A stretch of 64,000 bases of DNA from Gemmatimonadota bacterium (GTDB taxonomy: Bacteria; Gemmatimonadota; Gemmatimonadetes; Gemmatimonadales; Gemmatimonadaceae): contig JADJAD010000014.1 in NCBI GenBank assembly GCA_016704465.1, positions 124,001 to 188,000 on the forward strand, read 5' to 3'. The position numbers were made by a program, and so were the translations under genes. Under the pieces are notes generated by a model. It did no database searches and was not told the DNA's origin. It was given only the letters and a program-made list of their open reading frames with translations. The first letter of the stretch is position 1, and each line of letters starts with the position of its first letter. Shown here one piece after another: positions 18,677 to 27,544 of the stretch.

Positions 18677-20056
18677 TTACGGTTTCACCGCCGCGCGCGC
18701 CTGCTCGAGCACCAGCCCAGCCGCCGTCCCGCGCTTGAATCCCTTCCAGTACGTGTGGGTTGCCCCTGCTCGGCCCTCGCGATCAATCGCGTAGACTGCG
18801 TCCTTGCCGTTAGGCACGACCTGCAGATACGCGAGGCGCGCGGTATCACCCTTGAGTCGCGCGTCGAAGTGCGCGGTCACGAAGTGGGCGAGGATGTTGT
18901 TCATGCGGCGCGTATCCCAGATCGGATCGGCGTAGTGCGTGAACGGGAATGACTTGAGCGTCTCCGAGAAGGCATAGCTCTCCGCCGGCGCGGGCATGGG
19001 TGCGGCCGCGTTGTGCCCGGCGCCAACGAAGGTGAGCAAGTAGCGATCCGCATTCACGACGCCGCGAAAGATGGCGCGGGTGCCGTTTTCGTAACCCGAC
19101 ACATCGTCCGCACTGCCAGCGACGAACAGCGTGGGCGTGCGAATTCCAGCCAGCCCGGCGGCATCCCAATATCCGGCCTGCATGCCCCACGGACCAATGG
19201 CGACCGCCGCCTTGATGCGCGGATCGATGGACGCCTGGTAGGTGGGATTGTCGGCGCTGCGCTCCAGGAGGAGCCGGTTGGGCGGCGCACGAGGAAACGA
19301 CGCGGCGGCCTCGCGGAACCCACCTCCAATCACGTTGACCAGGCCGTAGCCCCCCATCGAGTAGCCGACGATACCGGTGCGTGTGGCATCCACTCGGCCG
19401 GCCAGAAAGTGGCCCGAGTTCGCCGCGCCGAGTCGTGCCAATTCGTTGAGCACGAACAGCTGATCGTACGGCCGGTTGTACAGCGTGCCGGCAAAGGCCT
19501 GCGCGTCGTCGTACGTGCTTCCGGTGTGATCGATCGAGACGACGATGTAGCCCTTGCTCGCGAGGTTCTCCCCCAGGTGACTGAGGAGAAACCGATTGCC
19601 CGGATACCCGTGTGAAATGATGAGGAGCGGGAAGGCGCTGTCGCCGACGGCCGGGGTGGCGTCGCGGTGCGCGCGGCCGCGAAGTGTCAGCACTACCGAA
19701 GGGTCGCGCATGATGGCGCGATACTCGCCATCATGGGTCGGGCTGGCAGCAACGGCGGGATACCACACCTCGAGCGTGAGCGATCGATCTGAGCGAACGT
19801 TGGGTTCGCCGGTTTTCGTACGCAGCACGTCGGCGCGGTTTCCGTCGGTGACGGTGATGGTGCGCACGCCCACCGTGTACGCTCCGAATTCCGCAAGTTC
19901 CGGTGCCAGCGGCGTGACCACGTCGATACGGTTGTCGAGATGGCGTTCGGTGCTGCTGGCGGCGCGTTCCTGGGCAACGGCCGGTGCGGAAAGCGCGAGA
20001 CTCAGCAGCAGTGCGTTACGCAGCAGGAGCACTGTCGATTGTCCCAATTGGCACAT
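18677..20056 (-). CDS. Exported alpha/beta hydrolase, platelet-activating-factor acetylhydrolase-like
   Basis: Secreted serine hydrolase of 459 residues. The signal peptide ends near PAVAQE. The domain shows the oxyanion strand FPLLIISHGYPGNRF, the Ser-type mid-region block VVSIDHTGSTY, the nucleophile elbow GIVGYSMGGYG (serine in GYSMGG), an acidic candidate in FVAGSADDVSGYE and a histidine in FVGAGHNAA. These features match the group that contains PAF acetylhydrolase isoform II and dienelactone-hydrolase-like lipases; the substrate is likely a small ester, but this is inference. It is intact, points toward the DinB lipoprotein gene and leaves 52 bases between the two stops. One Pro-Asn pair is encoded across a GCCTAAC heptamer (18809-18815). 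Confidence 0.85.
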   Translation of the reverse strand: MCQLGQSTVLLLRNALLLSLALSAPAVAQERAASSTERHLDNRIDVVTPLAPELAEFGAYTVGVRTITVTDGNRADVLRTKTGEPNVRSDRSLTLEVWYPAVAASPTHDGEYRAIMRDPSVVLTLRGRAHRDATPAVGDSAFPLLIISHGYPGNRFLLSHLGENLASKGYIVVSIDHTGSTYDDAQAFAGTLYNRPYDQLFVLNELARLGAANSGHFLAGRVDATRTGIVGYSMGGYGLVNVIGGGFREAAASFPRAPPNRLLLERSADNPTYQASIDPRIKAAVAIGPWGMQAGYWDAAGLAGIRTPTLFVAGSADDVSGYENGTRAIFRGVVNADRYLLTFVGAGHNAAAPMPAPAESYAFSETLKSFPFTHYADPIWDTRRMNNILAHFVTAHFDARLKGDTARLAYLQVVPNGKDAVYAIDREGRAGATHTYWKGFKRGTAAGLVLEQARAAVKP

Positions 20057-20214
20057 GGTGCGGCGTGGCGCGTGATGTCATCGTTGGATGAAGCAGAGTG
20101 GCGGTCCCGCCGCTTGCATCGATATCAATGATGGCATGCTCGGCGCCGTGTACAAGACCGCGGATCACGGTAGGCGGGAGTTGTGAACGCCCCACCCGCG
20201 AAATCTGAAGCGGC

Positions 20215-20397
20215 TATGCCAGCGGCGCATTCCCCGCGCTGTCGGCGCTGATGTTTGTCATGAGCATTCTTCCGGTGGCGCTGTTGTACTTTCGTTGGCG
20301 CATGGTGAGCGGCAGCATCTGGCCAATCGTCATCGCCCACGGCGCGTGGAACGTGGTGACTCAAGCTGCATTCGACGGATTCACGCGCGGTGTGTCG
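20215..20397 (+). pseudogene. C-terminal remnant of a CPBP-type intramembrane protease
   Basis: A short open stretch encodes two membrane segments (SALMFVMSILPVALLYFRWR and GSIWPIVIAHGAWNVV) ending QAAFDGFTRG. The second is the hallmark last helix of CPBP/Abi-type membrane proteins, with the conserved HxxxN. The preceding frame is closed by TGA at 20206 and the rest of the protein, including the EExxxR motif, is missing; beyond 20397 the frame runs antisense into the VOC gene. I read it as a decayed 3' fragment left by a rearrangement. It fills most of the otherwise empty gap of about 350 bases. Confidence 0.6.
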
Positions 20398-20405
20398 CGG
20401 ACCCG

Positions 20406-20957
20406 CTACACGGGTAGCCGCTCCCGACTCGCCATCAGTCGGGTGATCGCTTCGGCCACATGCCGCTCGTCGATGTGATGGTCACCGCGCTCGACGCGCA
20501 GTTTTTGCGCGGTCATGAGCACGTCAACCGCGCGGAATCCCTCTGGTACTTCAAACTTGTAGCACGCCAGTTCGACCTTGAGACCGTTGGCATCCGTCAG
20601 ATAGATCGAGTCCATGAAGCCGCGATCGCGTTGGATGAAACTGATTCCGCGTTCCGTTAATCGTCCCGGAGCGAGCTGGAACGTGGCACGCGACACGTTG
20701 AACGCGAGATGCTCGACGCAGCCGGTGTCGCGAGGTGCCGGGCGCTGCGCATCGACGCGCTCCTCGTTGGTGAAGACCGTGAGCAGTCGACCGTCGCCCG
20801 GATCGAAGTACAGGTGATTCTCTTCGGGTCGCCCCAAGTTGGGTTGCTCCATGACAAAGGGCATCCCCAACAAGCCTTGCCAAAAGTCGATGGCGCTGGC
20901 ACGCGTGGAACCGACGATGGTGATGTGATGAACGCCCTGCACTTGAATGATGCCCAT
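20406..20957 (-). CDS. VOC/glyoxalase-family protein, ring-cleaving dioxygenase-like
   Basis: Vicinal-oxygen-chelate protein of 183 residues with two beta-alpha-beta-beta-beta halves. First half: GVHHITIVGSTRASAIDFW with a metal-ligand histidine and the usual FWQGLLGMPF helix, plus NHLYFDPGDG. Second half: VEHLAFNVS (histidine) and LKVELACYKF (glutamate), which complete the three-residue metal site. These patterns fit extradiol-type dioxygenases and glyoxalase-like enzymes; substrate not predictable. The start ATG at 20957 is chosen because the VOC fold begins there; an upstream in-frame ATG at 21017 would add a Cys/Thr-rich leader. The gene overlaps, antisense, the end of the CPBP remnant region. 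Confidence 0.8.
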   Translation of the reverse strand: MGIIQVQGVHHITIVGSTRASAIDFWQGLLGMPFVMEQPNLGRPEENHLYFDPGDGRLLTVFTNEERVDAQRPAPRDTGCVEHLAFNVSRATFQLAPGRLTERGISFIQRDRGFMDSIYLTDANGLKVELACYKFEVPEGFRAVDVLMTAQKLRVERGDHHIDERHVAEAITRLMASRERLPV

Positions 20958-21095
20958 CCCCGCCTCTCCAAGCGTTGGTGAATCTGTGCACGTGGTTGCG
21001 CGCTGTGTGCACTCCAAAAGATCAGGAACGCACGAATTCCTATGCCGCTATGCCGAGTGCCTCTCCCAGGCCCGCCCTTCGCTTGCTGTCTGCGA

Positions 21096-22265
21096 CTAGG
21101 CCGAAAACAGCTGCTTGAACCCGCTCATGAAGCGCTCCATCTCCGCGGCCGTCCCGATCGACACCCGCAGGTGGTTCGTCATCGGAGGAAACGGGCGCCC
21201 GACCAGGACACCCTTGGCCTTGAAGCTCTCGATCACCGGCACGACCGGACGCTTGATGTTGATCATCAGGAAGTTGGTCTCCGACGGAATCACGTCGTAA
21301 CCCATCGCTTGCACCGCGGCGGCCGTTTTCTTGCGCAATTCATTGTTGACGCGCCTGACGCGGTCCTGCGACTCGGTGTCCTTGAGCGCCGCGACCCCGC
21401 CCCACTTCACGATCGCGTTGATGCTGGCGACCGAGTGCGGACGCATACGATCGATGAGCGCGCGCGGCGCCAGGGCGTACCCGAGCCGCATCCCCGCCAG
21501 CCCCGAGATCTTGGAGAAGGTCCGTGAGATGATGACCGGACGCCCCTCCTTCACGTACGGGATCGACGAGGCGTACGACGGGTCCTCGACGAAGTGATGA
21601 TAGGCCTCGTCGATGAGCACGGGGACATCCTCGGGGATGCCGTCCAGCAACGCCTTCACGTCACGTGCACTGATGATGCGGCCGGTGGGATTATTCGGAT
21701 TGCAGAGGTAGACAAGCCCCACGTCGCGCCAGTTCTGCCGCGTGGCGCGGATCATCGCCGGGATGTCCTGCGAGGCGTCGGCGAGCAACGGGAGCCGGAT
21801 CGAGTCGGCGTGGATTCCGGTCGCGTACTGGTACACGGTGTGGAACGTCGGATCGACACCGATCACCTTGCGCCCGCCGGCGAGCAGGGCAAGCGTCGCC
21901 ACCGTCAGGATCTCGCCCGAGCCAGCGCCGAGCAGGACTTGCGAGGGATCCACCTCGTGGAAGCGGGCGATCTCGGCGAGGATGTTGCCGTCGGGGTAAC
22001 CGTAGCGATTGGCGTACTTGAACGCCGATGTCATCGCCTGCATGACCGTGTCGGACGGACCGTACGGATTCTCGTTGGCGGCGAGCTTGGCGTAGCTGTC
22101 GTAGTCGTCAGCCGCAAACGGGCGCCCGGTGAACGCCGGTCCCCCGCCCTGCCGCTCGAGCACGGCGGCGGCGCGCGCGGCCGCCGGCGAGAGCACCAGT
22201 CCTCCTGCCACCGCGGCCATCCCCTCCATGAATCCGCGCCGCGTCACGCTTAGCCGTTCTCGCAT
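21096..22265 (-). CDS. Tat-exported HisC-like aminotransferase (fold-type I PLP enzyme)
   Basis: PLP-dependent enzyme of 389 residues resembling histidinol-phosphate and related class I/II aminotransferases. Visible motifs: NENPYGPS at the start of the domain, GAGSGEIL (phosphate cup), NPNNPTG (ring stacking), DEAYHHF (Asp holding the pyridine nitrogen), SRTFSKISGLAGMRLGY with the Schiff-base Lys252, and the final NHLRVSIGT. The N-terminus carries a Tat-type signal (TRRGFMEGMAAVAGGLVLSPAAARAA). An exported PLP enzyme is odd, since cofactor loading occurs before export, which Tat allows. The gene is followed after 68 bases by the exported NHL protein on the same strand, so both may act outside the cytoplasm. 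It is intact. Confidence 0.9.
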   Translation of the reverse strand: MRERLSVTRRGFMEGMAAVAGGLVLSPAAARAAAVLERQGGGPAFTGRPFAADDYDSYAKLAANENPYGPSDTVMQAMTSAFKYANRYGYPDGNILAEIARFHEVDPSQVLLGAGSGEILTVATLALLAGGRKVIGVDPTFHTVYQYATGIHADSIRLPLLADASQDIPAMIRATRQNWRDVGLVYLCNPNNPTGRIISARDVKALLDGIPEDVPVLIDEAYHHFVEDPSYASSIPYVKEGRPVIISRTFSKISGLAGMRLGYALAPRALIDRMRPHSVASINAIVKWGGVAALKDTESQDRVRRVNNELRKKTAAAVQAMGYDVIPSETNFLMINIKRPVVPVIESFKAKGVLVGRPFPPMTNHLRVSIGTAAEMERFMSGFKQLFSA

Positions 22266-22333
22266 CCCGCCCTCCAGTGAGGTTGCCAGCCTGCTCCGTC
22301 TCGCGCCCGCTCGTTCGCGAGTTCGCCAGCCTG

Positions 22334-23428
22334 CTACTTCTTCACATACCGCTTGAGCGCCCGCTGCCCCACTTCGGCGCCGTAGATCACCCCGTTCCGG
22401 TCCACGGCAACCCCTTCGGCCGAGCTGGTGCTCGGCGGATTCACTGCCGGGTCGGGGATGAACGCGGTGACCTTGCCGTCGCGCACGTTTCCGATCCGGA
22501 TGCCGCGCAACCAGGCCTTGTTCTCCGGCTCGACCGACCCCGACTCCGAATCGGCAACATAGATGTTGTCATTGGCATCGATGAAGATCCCGCTCGGGCG
22601 CGAGAACTGGGTCCACTCCTCGAGGTACTTACCTTCCTGGTCGAAGATCTGGATCCGGTTGTTGCTGCGATCGCCGACGTAGAGACGCCCGCGCGAGTCC
22701 ATCGCCAGGGCATGCGGCTGGTCAAACTCGCTCTTGCCCGTCCCCAGCTTGCCCCACTGCTTCACGAGCTTGCCATCGGGCGAGAACTTGAGGATGCGGG
22801 CGTTGTCGCCGCCATGTCCCTCGGCCACGAAGATCATCCCGTTGGGAGCGACGAGCACGTCGTTGGGCTGGAAGAACAGCGCGGCGTCCTTCCCGCCGCC
22901 GCGCGTGCCAAGCGTGAGCAGCAGCTTGCCCTCGGGCGAGAACTTGAAGACCTGATGCCCGATGACCTGGGCGGGCGGCGGAGGCAACGGAGAATCGGGA
23001 GCCGCCCCGCGCGGGCGGCGCGGCATGTTGTCCTGTCCGTCGGTGACCCACACGTTGCCGCCCTGATCGACGAAGATCCCGTGCGGAAAGATGAGCATGC
23101 CAGCGCCGAAGCTCTTCACCAACTTCCCGGTCGCATCGAACTTGAGGATCGGGTCGAGCGTCGAGCCGAGGCAGGAGTTGGCGCCGCAACGCTCGGCGAC
23201 CCAGATGCTGGTGCCATCGCGGTCGATCTCTACCGCACTGGTCGACCCCCATGTCCGGCCTGGCGGGAGCTTGGCCCACCCTGCTTCGGTCGCGTACGGA
23301 TTGGGGCGATCGTTGACTGGCGCCCCAGGCTGCTGCGCCCCCGCCACTACCGGCGTCGAGAGCAGCAGCGCGAGCGCGGCATGGCCGGCCAGACGGCCGA
23401 GGGGTAGGTCGGAGTCACGACGAGCCAA
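22334..23428 (-). CDS. Exported NHL-repeat protein
   Basis: Secreted propeller of about 364 residues. The N-terminus is a signal peptide (LAGHAALALLLSTPVVAGAQQ). Units read as VEIDRDGTSIWVAERCG, FPHGIFVDQGGNVWVTDGQ, PNDVLVAPNGMIFVAEGHG, PHALAMDSRGRLYVGDRSNNRIQIFD and PSGIFIDANDNIYVADSESG, a textbook NHL pattern of six blades. Relatives are often named peptidylglycine alpha-amidating lyase-like, but no enzymatic residue can be confirmed here. I chose TTG 23428, which follows GGAGAG by six bases and begins the signal sequence; longer in-frame versions run into Pro-rich non-coding sequence. Downstream is the Tat-exported aminotransferase. It is a distant relative of the NHL gene at 12285. Confidence 0.8.
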   Translation of the reverse strand: MARRDSDLPLGRLAGHAALALLLSTPVVAGAQQPGAPVNDRPNPYATEAGWAKLPPGRTWGSTSAVEIDRDGTSIWVAERCGANSCLGSTLDPILKFDATGKLVKSFGAGMLIFPHGIFVDQGGNVWVTDGQDNMPRRPRGAAPDSPLPPPPAQVIGHQVFKFSPEGKLLLTLGTRGGGKDAALFFQPNDVLVAPNGMIFVAEGHGGDNARILKFSPDGKLVKQWGKLGTGKSEFDQPHALAMDSRGRLYVGDRSNNRIQIFDQEGKYLEEWTQFSRPSGIFIDANDNIYVADSESGSVEPENKAWLRGIRIGNVRDGKVTAFIPDPAVNPPSTSSAEGVAVDRNGVIYGAEVGQRALKRYVKK

Positions 23429-23562
23429 GGCGATCTCTCCTCGATATTCGGCGCACGGGCGCCGGTCACAGGGGTCCGACGGCTTCCCCGCACCCGGCGG
23501 GGGGGGAGCGTCGCCGCATACGATACGGGGCGGAGCGGGCAAACGCTACGCGCGGCGGTAAG

Positions 23563-23580
23563 GACGGCCGGCAGGCCGTC
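23563..23580 (-). terminator. Small hairpin downstream of the SRPBCC gene
   Basis: GACGGCC and GGCCGTC flank a four-base loop about 75 bases beyond the minus-strand SRPBCC stop. No T run; a weak but correctly placed terminator candidate. Confidence 0.35.
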
Positions 23581-23652
23581 GCGCAGGTAGTCGCTGGGGC
23601 GCTCCGGTGGACGGCGCCGTTCTGGTGCAGGCAACGACCTGTGCGATCGTCT

Positions 23653-24084
23653 CTAGTCGTCCAACCGCTGTTCGTACGGAACCGTCACCCCGAGCTCGAC
23701 ATGGCGCTTGAGGTGGCGCAGGTACATCGCCCAGCAGTACGACGACTCGCGCAAGTGCGCCGTGTCGCGCGGCCACTCGAGGTGCGCGAAGCGCAGCGTC
23801 GTCACTCCGTCGCGCTCGGCCAGCTCAAATCGCACACGCGTGCCGAGCCAGTCCTGCATGGCGGTGGTGAGCTCCAGTTCGAAGAGCGTCCCGGCCTCGC
23901 ACGCGGTCACCCGCGCGCGCCAGTCGTAGTCGGGGGCAAACCAGAGCTGGTAGTCGGTGCCGAGCAGCGGCGACCCCTGCGACCGGGCCGTCCACCACAC
24001 GTCGAGACCCGAGGGCGTGGAGACCATGTCGAAGACGCGCTGTGCCGAGCCCCGAACGGGGACTGTGTGATAGATGTCTGGCAT
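23653..24084 (-). CDS. SRPBCC-fold protein (AHSA1/polyketide-cyclase-like)
   Basis: Small soluble protein of 143 residues with the START/SRPBCC layout: first strand IYHTVPVRGSAQRVFDMVSTP, then VWWTARSQGSP, a central set of strands (YQLWFAPDYDW, LFELELTTAMQDWLGTRVRF) and a long C-terminal helix YCWAMYLRHLKRHVELG. Proteins of this type bind hydrophobic ligands or act as coregulators, often near small regulators, but none is beside it. The ATG at 24084 gives the domain directly. It lies divergent from the ADOP permease gene, with a gap of 214 bases that should hold both promoters. Confidence 0.8.
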   Translation of the reverse strand: MPDIYHTVPVRGSAQRVFDMVSTPSGLDVWWTARSQGSPLLGTDYQLWFAPDYDWRARVTACEAGTLFELELTTAMQDWLGTRVRFELAERDGVTTLRFAHLEWPRDTAHLRESSYCWAMYLRHLKRHVELGVTVPYEQRLDD

Positions 24085-24298
24085 GGTCCGGTTAGTGAAC
24101 CCCTCGTGTTGGTGCCGCGCCGATTGACCATCGTGAGTCGATGGCGCGTCACCGCGAATGCGGTTCCCCCTCGATCCATTCGTGTCGCATCGCCTGTCCT
24201 CGGTTCGTCCCAGCGACCGAGGTCGAACGAAACCCTCCCCGCGCTCGCGATGTCCAAGCACGCAGCATCCCCTCCTCCTGCCCCAGAGCCATCGCGCC

Positions 24299-26797
24299 GT
24301 GCTCACGCTCAAGTATGCCTTCCGCACGCTGATCAAGTCACCGTTCGTGACTGCGGTCGCCGTACTGTCGCTGGCGCTGGGAATCGGCGCAAACGCGGCC
24401 ATCTTCTCGCTATTCGACCAGATGCTCCTGCGGCCGCTGCCCGTAACCGAGCCGCAGCGTCTCGTAAACCTGTCCGCGCCGGGTCCCAAGCCTGGGTCGA
24501 CCTCGTGCAACCAGGCGGGCGACTGCGAGGACGTCTTCTCGTATCCCATGTTCCGCGACCTGGAGCGCGCGCAGACCGTGTTCACCGGACTGGCGGCGCA
24601 CGTGTCGTTCGGCGCCAATCTGGCGTTTCGCAACCAGACGCTCAATAGCGAGGGGATGTACGTGTCGGGCTCGTACTTCCCGACGCTCGGAGTGCAGCCC
24701 GCGCTGGGACGGCTCATCGGGCCGGCCGACGACGAGAACCTCGGCGGCCATCCCGTCGCCGTGCTCAGCCACCGCTTCTGGGATACGCAGCTCGGGCGCG
24801 ATCCGGCGGTGCTCGATCAGGTCATCGTCGTGAACGGCCAGTCGCTGACCATCATCGGCATCGGGCCCGAGGGATTCGACGGCACGACGCTGGGGTCGAC
24901 TCCGCGCGTGTTCGTCCCGATCACCATGCGCGGGCTCCTCTCCACGATGAGCCAGCGCGACTACGAGCGCCGGAATGGTTACTGGGCGTATCTGTTCGCA
25001 CGCCTCACGCCGGGAATGTCGATCGAGCAAGCGTCGCGGGGCCTCAACGCGACATACCGCCCGATCATCACCGACGTCGAGGCGTCGCAGCAGGAGGCCA
25101 TGAGCGAGGCGACGATGCAGCGCTTCAAGGCGCGCGAGGTCGTGCTCTCGGCCGGTTCCCGCGGCCAGAGCTCGACCCATCGGGAGGCGCGCATCCCGCT
25201 GATCATGCTGCTCTCGATCACCGGCATTGTCCTGCTGATCGCCTGTGCGAACATCGCCAACCTCCTGCTGGCGCGCGCGGCCAATCGCTCGATGGAGATG
25301 GCGGTGCGATTGTCGATCGGCGCCGGTCGCTGGCAGCTCTTGCGCCAGCTGCTGACCGAGTCGGTGCTGCTGGCGGCTCTCGGGGGCCTAGCCTCGCTGC
25401 TGGTCGCCAAGTGGACGCTGGGCGCGATCGCCGGAATGCTGCCGCCGGATGCGGTTACCACATTGCGGCTGACGCTCGACTGGCCGGTGCTGCTCTTTGC
25501 TGCGATGGCCTCGCTGGTGACGGGCATCCTCTTCGGGCTCTTTCCCGCATTGCACTCGACGCGCGCCGACCTGATCACGACGATCCGCTCGAGCGCGGGG
25601 AACCTCTCGTCGAATCGGACCGCCAACCGATTCCGGACATCGCTGGTCACGGCGCAGATCGCCCTCTCGATGGCGCTGCTCATCGCCGCCGGCCTCTTCA
25701 TCCGATCGCTGTCGAACGTGAGCCGAGTGGACCTCGGGGTGCGGATCGACGGGGTGGCGACGTTCCAGGTCTCGCCGCGGCTCAACGGCTACGAGCCGGC
25801 GCGATCGGCCGCGCTGTTCACGCGACTCGAGGAGGAACTCGCTGTCCTCCCCGGCGTAACCGCCGTGACGTCGGGTCGTGTGAGGCTGCTGGCCGGCAAC
25901 AACTGGGGAACGGGGGTGCGGGTGGAAGGCTTCACCGCCGATCCGGACACCGACACCGAGTCCCGCTACAACCAGGTCGGCACGGGCTACCTCGCAACGC
26001 TGGGAATCCCGCTGCTCGCGGGTCGCGAGTTCACCGTGTCCGATGGCCTCACGGCACCGAACGTGGTGATCGTCAACGAGAGCTTTGCGCGCAAGTTCAA
26101 CCTCGGGCGCGATGTGGTAGGCAAGCGCATGGCGCATGACCGGGAGGGGCCGCTCGACGTGGAGATCGTGGGCCTCATGAAGGACGCCAAGTACAGCGAA
26201 GTGAAGGCCGAGATTCCGCCACAATTCATCATGCCGTGGCGCCAGGATTCCCTCGTCGGCGGGATGAACTTCTACGTGCGCAGCGCCATGGCGCCGGAGC
26301 AACTGCTGCGCAGCATTCCGCCGCTGGTGGCCCGCCTCGATCCCAACCTGCCGGTCGAGGACCTGCGCACGCTCCCGCAGCAGGTCAACCAGAACGTCTT
26401 CCTCGACCGGATGATCAGCACCCTGTGCGCGGCCTTCGCCGCCCTTGCCACGCTGCTCGCCGCGATCGGCCTGTACGGCGTGCTGGCCTACACGGTGGCC
26501 CAGCGCACCCGCGAGATCGGGGTGCGGATGGCGTTAGGCGCGGACCGGGGCATGGTGCAGCGCATGGTGCTGCGCCAGGTCGGCATGATGCTCGTAGTGG
26601 GTGGGACGATCGGCATTGCGGGGGCCGTCGCGCTCGGGCGCGGGGCGCAGTCGCTGCTGTTCGGCGTGCAGGGCTTCGACCTCGTCGCCTTTCTCGGCGG
26701 GGCCCTGCTGCTGACGGTCGTGGCCCTTGGTGCGGGGTACCTCCCCGCCGTGCGCGCGTCGCGCGTCGACCCCATGCGCGCGCTCCGGTACGACTAG
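24299..26797 (+). CDS. ADOP-type MacB/FtsX permease
   Basis: Large membrane protein of 832 residues of the duplicated orphan permease group. It has the N-terminal MacB periplasmic core after the first helix (SPFVTAVAVLSLALGIGANAAIFS), and then four helices plus a second periplasmic domain and a final FtsX helix triplet with the signature VAQRTREIGVRMALGA, LLFGVQGFD and PAVRASRVDPMRALRYD. The mid FtsX copy shows IACANIANLLLARAANR with MAVRLSIGA. ADOP permeases function without an adjacent ATPase gene; none is seen here. They are thought to export peptides or lipids. The start GTG 24299 (LTLKYAFRTLIKSP) is the natural family start; upstream frame to 24158 is probably non-coding. It is followed by a weak hairpin. 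It has a TTA-encoded Leu-Gly in MALGAD. Confidence 0.93.
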   Translation: MLTLKYAFRTLIKSPFVTAVAVLSLALGIGANAAIFSLFDQMLLRPLPVTEPQRLVNLSAPGPKPGSTSCNQAGDCEDVFSYPMFRDLERAQTVFTGLAAHVSFGANLAFRNQTLNSEGMYVSGSYFPTLGVQPALGRLIGPADDENLGGHPVAVLSHRFWDTQLGRDPAVLDQVIVVNGQSLTIIGIGPEGFDGTTLGSTPRVFVPITMRGLLSTMSQRDYERRNGYWAYLFARLTPGMSIEQASRGLNATYRPIITDVEASQQEAMSEATMQRFKAREVVLSAGSRGQSSTHREARIPLIMLLSITGIVLLIACANIANLLLARAANRSMEMAVRLSIGAGRWQLLRQLLTESVLLAALGGLASLLVAKWTLGAIAGMLPPDAVTTLRLTLDWPVLLFAAMASLVTGILFGLFPALHSTRADLITTIRSSAGNLSSNRTANRFRTSLVTAQIALSMALLIAAGLFIRSLSNVSRVDLGVRIDGVATFQVSPRLNGYEPARSAALFTRLEEELAVLPGVTAVTSGRVRLLAGNNWGTGVRVEGFTADPDTDTESRYNQVGTGYLATLGIPLLAGREFTVSDGLTAPNVVIVNESFARKFNLGRDVVGKRMAHDREGPLDVEIVGLMKDAKYSEVKAEIPPQFIMPWRQDSLVGGMNFYVRSAMAPEQLLRSIPPLVARLDPNLPVEDLRTLPQQVNQNVFLDRMISTLCAAFAALATLLAAIGLYGVLAYTVAQRTREIGVRMALGADRGMVQRMVLRQVGMMLVVGGTIGIAGAVALGRGAQSLLFGVQGFDLVAFLGGALLLTVVALGAGYLPAVRASRVDPMRALRYD

Positions 26798-26831
26798 GGT
26801 CCCGCGACGTGCCCGGTCGCACAGCGTCGTT

Positions 26832-26863
26832 GGTGACCGGCCGGCACACGGAGCCGGTGCACC
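26832..26863 (+). terminator. Imperfect hairpin between convergent genes
   Basis: GGTGACCGGC (26832-26841) pairs with GCCGGTGCACC (26853-26863) with one bulged base, 35 bases after the permease stop and 50 bases before the convergent YaeQ stop. Could serve both genes. Confidence 0.38.
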
Positions 26864-26911
26864 GTCGACGGTCAAACGATGCGTGTCGCACCCGGTCGCC
26901 GCTACTGTGCG

Positions 26912-27469
26912 TTACTGCCCGTCGGCGGTCGGCACGAGCGGGTGGCGCACGACGTCTCCGCTCAGCGTTTCGTCGCCGATCACCACGTACAGGGTCGCAT
27001 CGGTGACCGACAGGTCGAACCGCATGCGACGCTCGAGGCGCGCCACGAGCGCCTCGAGCAGGTCGCGATCGATGGCATAGAGCGCGATGTCGTCCATTCG
27101 GTGAATGCGCTCGCCGGCGTATTGCCGTTGCAGCAGACGAGCCTCCTTGTGCGTGTAGACCGCCACGCGTGGCGACGCCTTGCTCGCCCGGTGCAGTCGG
27201 GCGGCGTCCGGCGCCCCCACCTCGACCCAGGCACGCAGCCCACCCGTGAGGTCGCGCACCACCACGGCCGGCTCGTCCGGCTCAGACAGCCCCTTGGAGA
27301 ACGCGATCCCCTCGGCGTACTCGAGGCAGTAGGCGAGCACGCGCGTCCAGAGATACTCTTCCGTCTCCGACGGATGTCGCGCCACCCGCAACGCCAGCGT
27401 CTCGTACACGCTGCGGTCCACGTCTGCGAGTTGGATGTCGAACGTGTGGATGGTCGCGGTCAGGGCCAT
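26912..27469 (-). CDS. yaeQ: YaeQ family protein
   Basis: Soluble protein of 185 residues with the YaeQ fold, related to PD-(D/E)XK nucleases. Diagnostic blocks: ATIHTFDIQLADVDRSVYETL, RVARHPSETEEYLWTRVLAYCL, EGIAFSKGLSEPDEPAVVVRDL, the WVEVGAPDAARLHRASK segment with the acidic and basic catalytic-like residues, and VAVYTHKE. The family has no settled function; it was first found as a suppressor of rfaH-dependent hemolysin defects. Start ATG 27469 is exact for the family. It precedes a 14-bp tandem array and the hemolysin III gene; the array separates them by 75 bases. Confidence 0.93.
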   Translation of the reverse strand: MALTATIHTFDIQLADVDRSVYETLALRVARHPSETEEYLWTRVLAYCLEYAEGIAFSKGLSEPDEPAVVVRDLTGGLRAWVEVGAPDAARLHRASKASPRVAVYTHKEARLLQRQYAGERIHRMDDIALYAIDRDLLEALVARLERRMRFDLSVTDATLYVVIGDETLSGDVVRHPLVPTADGQ

Positions 27470-27483
27470 GGATGTGGTGCGGC

Positions 27484-27544
27484 GGTGAGCGAGCGGCGGT
27501 GAGCGCGGGGCGGTGAGCGCGGGGCGGTGAGCGCGGGCGGTGAC
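27484..27544. repeat. 14-bp tandem array flush with a stop codon
   Basis: GGTGAGC heads begin at 27484, 27498, 27512, 27526 and 27539; the two central units are identical (GGTGAGCGCGGGGC). The array ends at 27544 and the stop codon of the minus-strand hemolysin III gene (CTA, 27545-27547) begins at the next base. Unit length is not a multiple of three, fitting a non-coding position. Confidence 0.9.
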
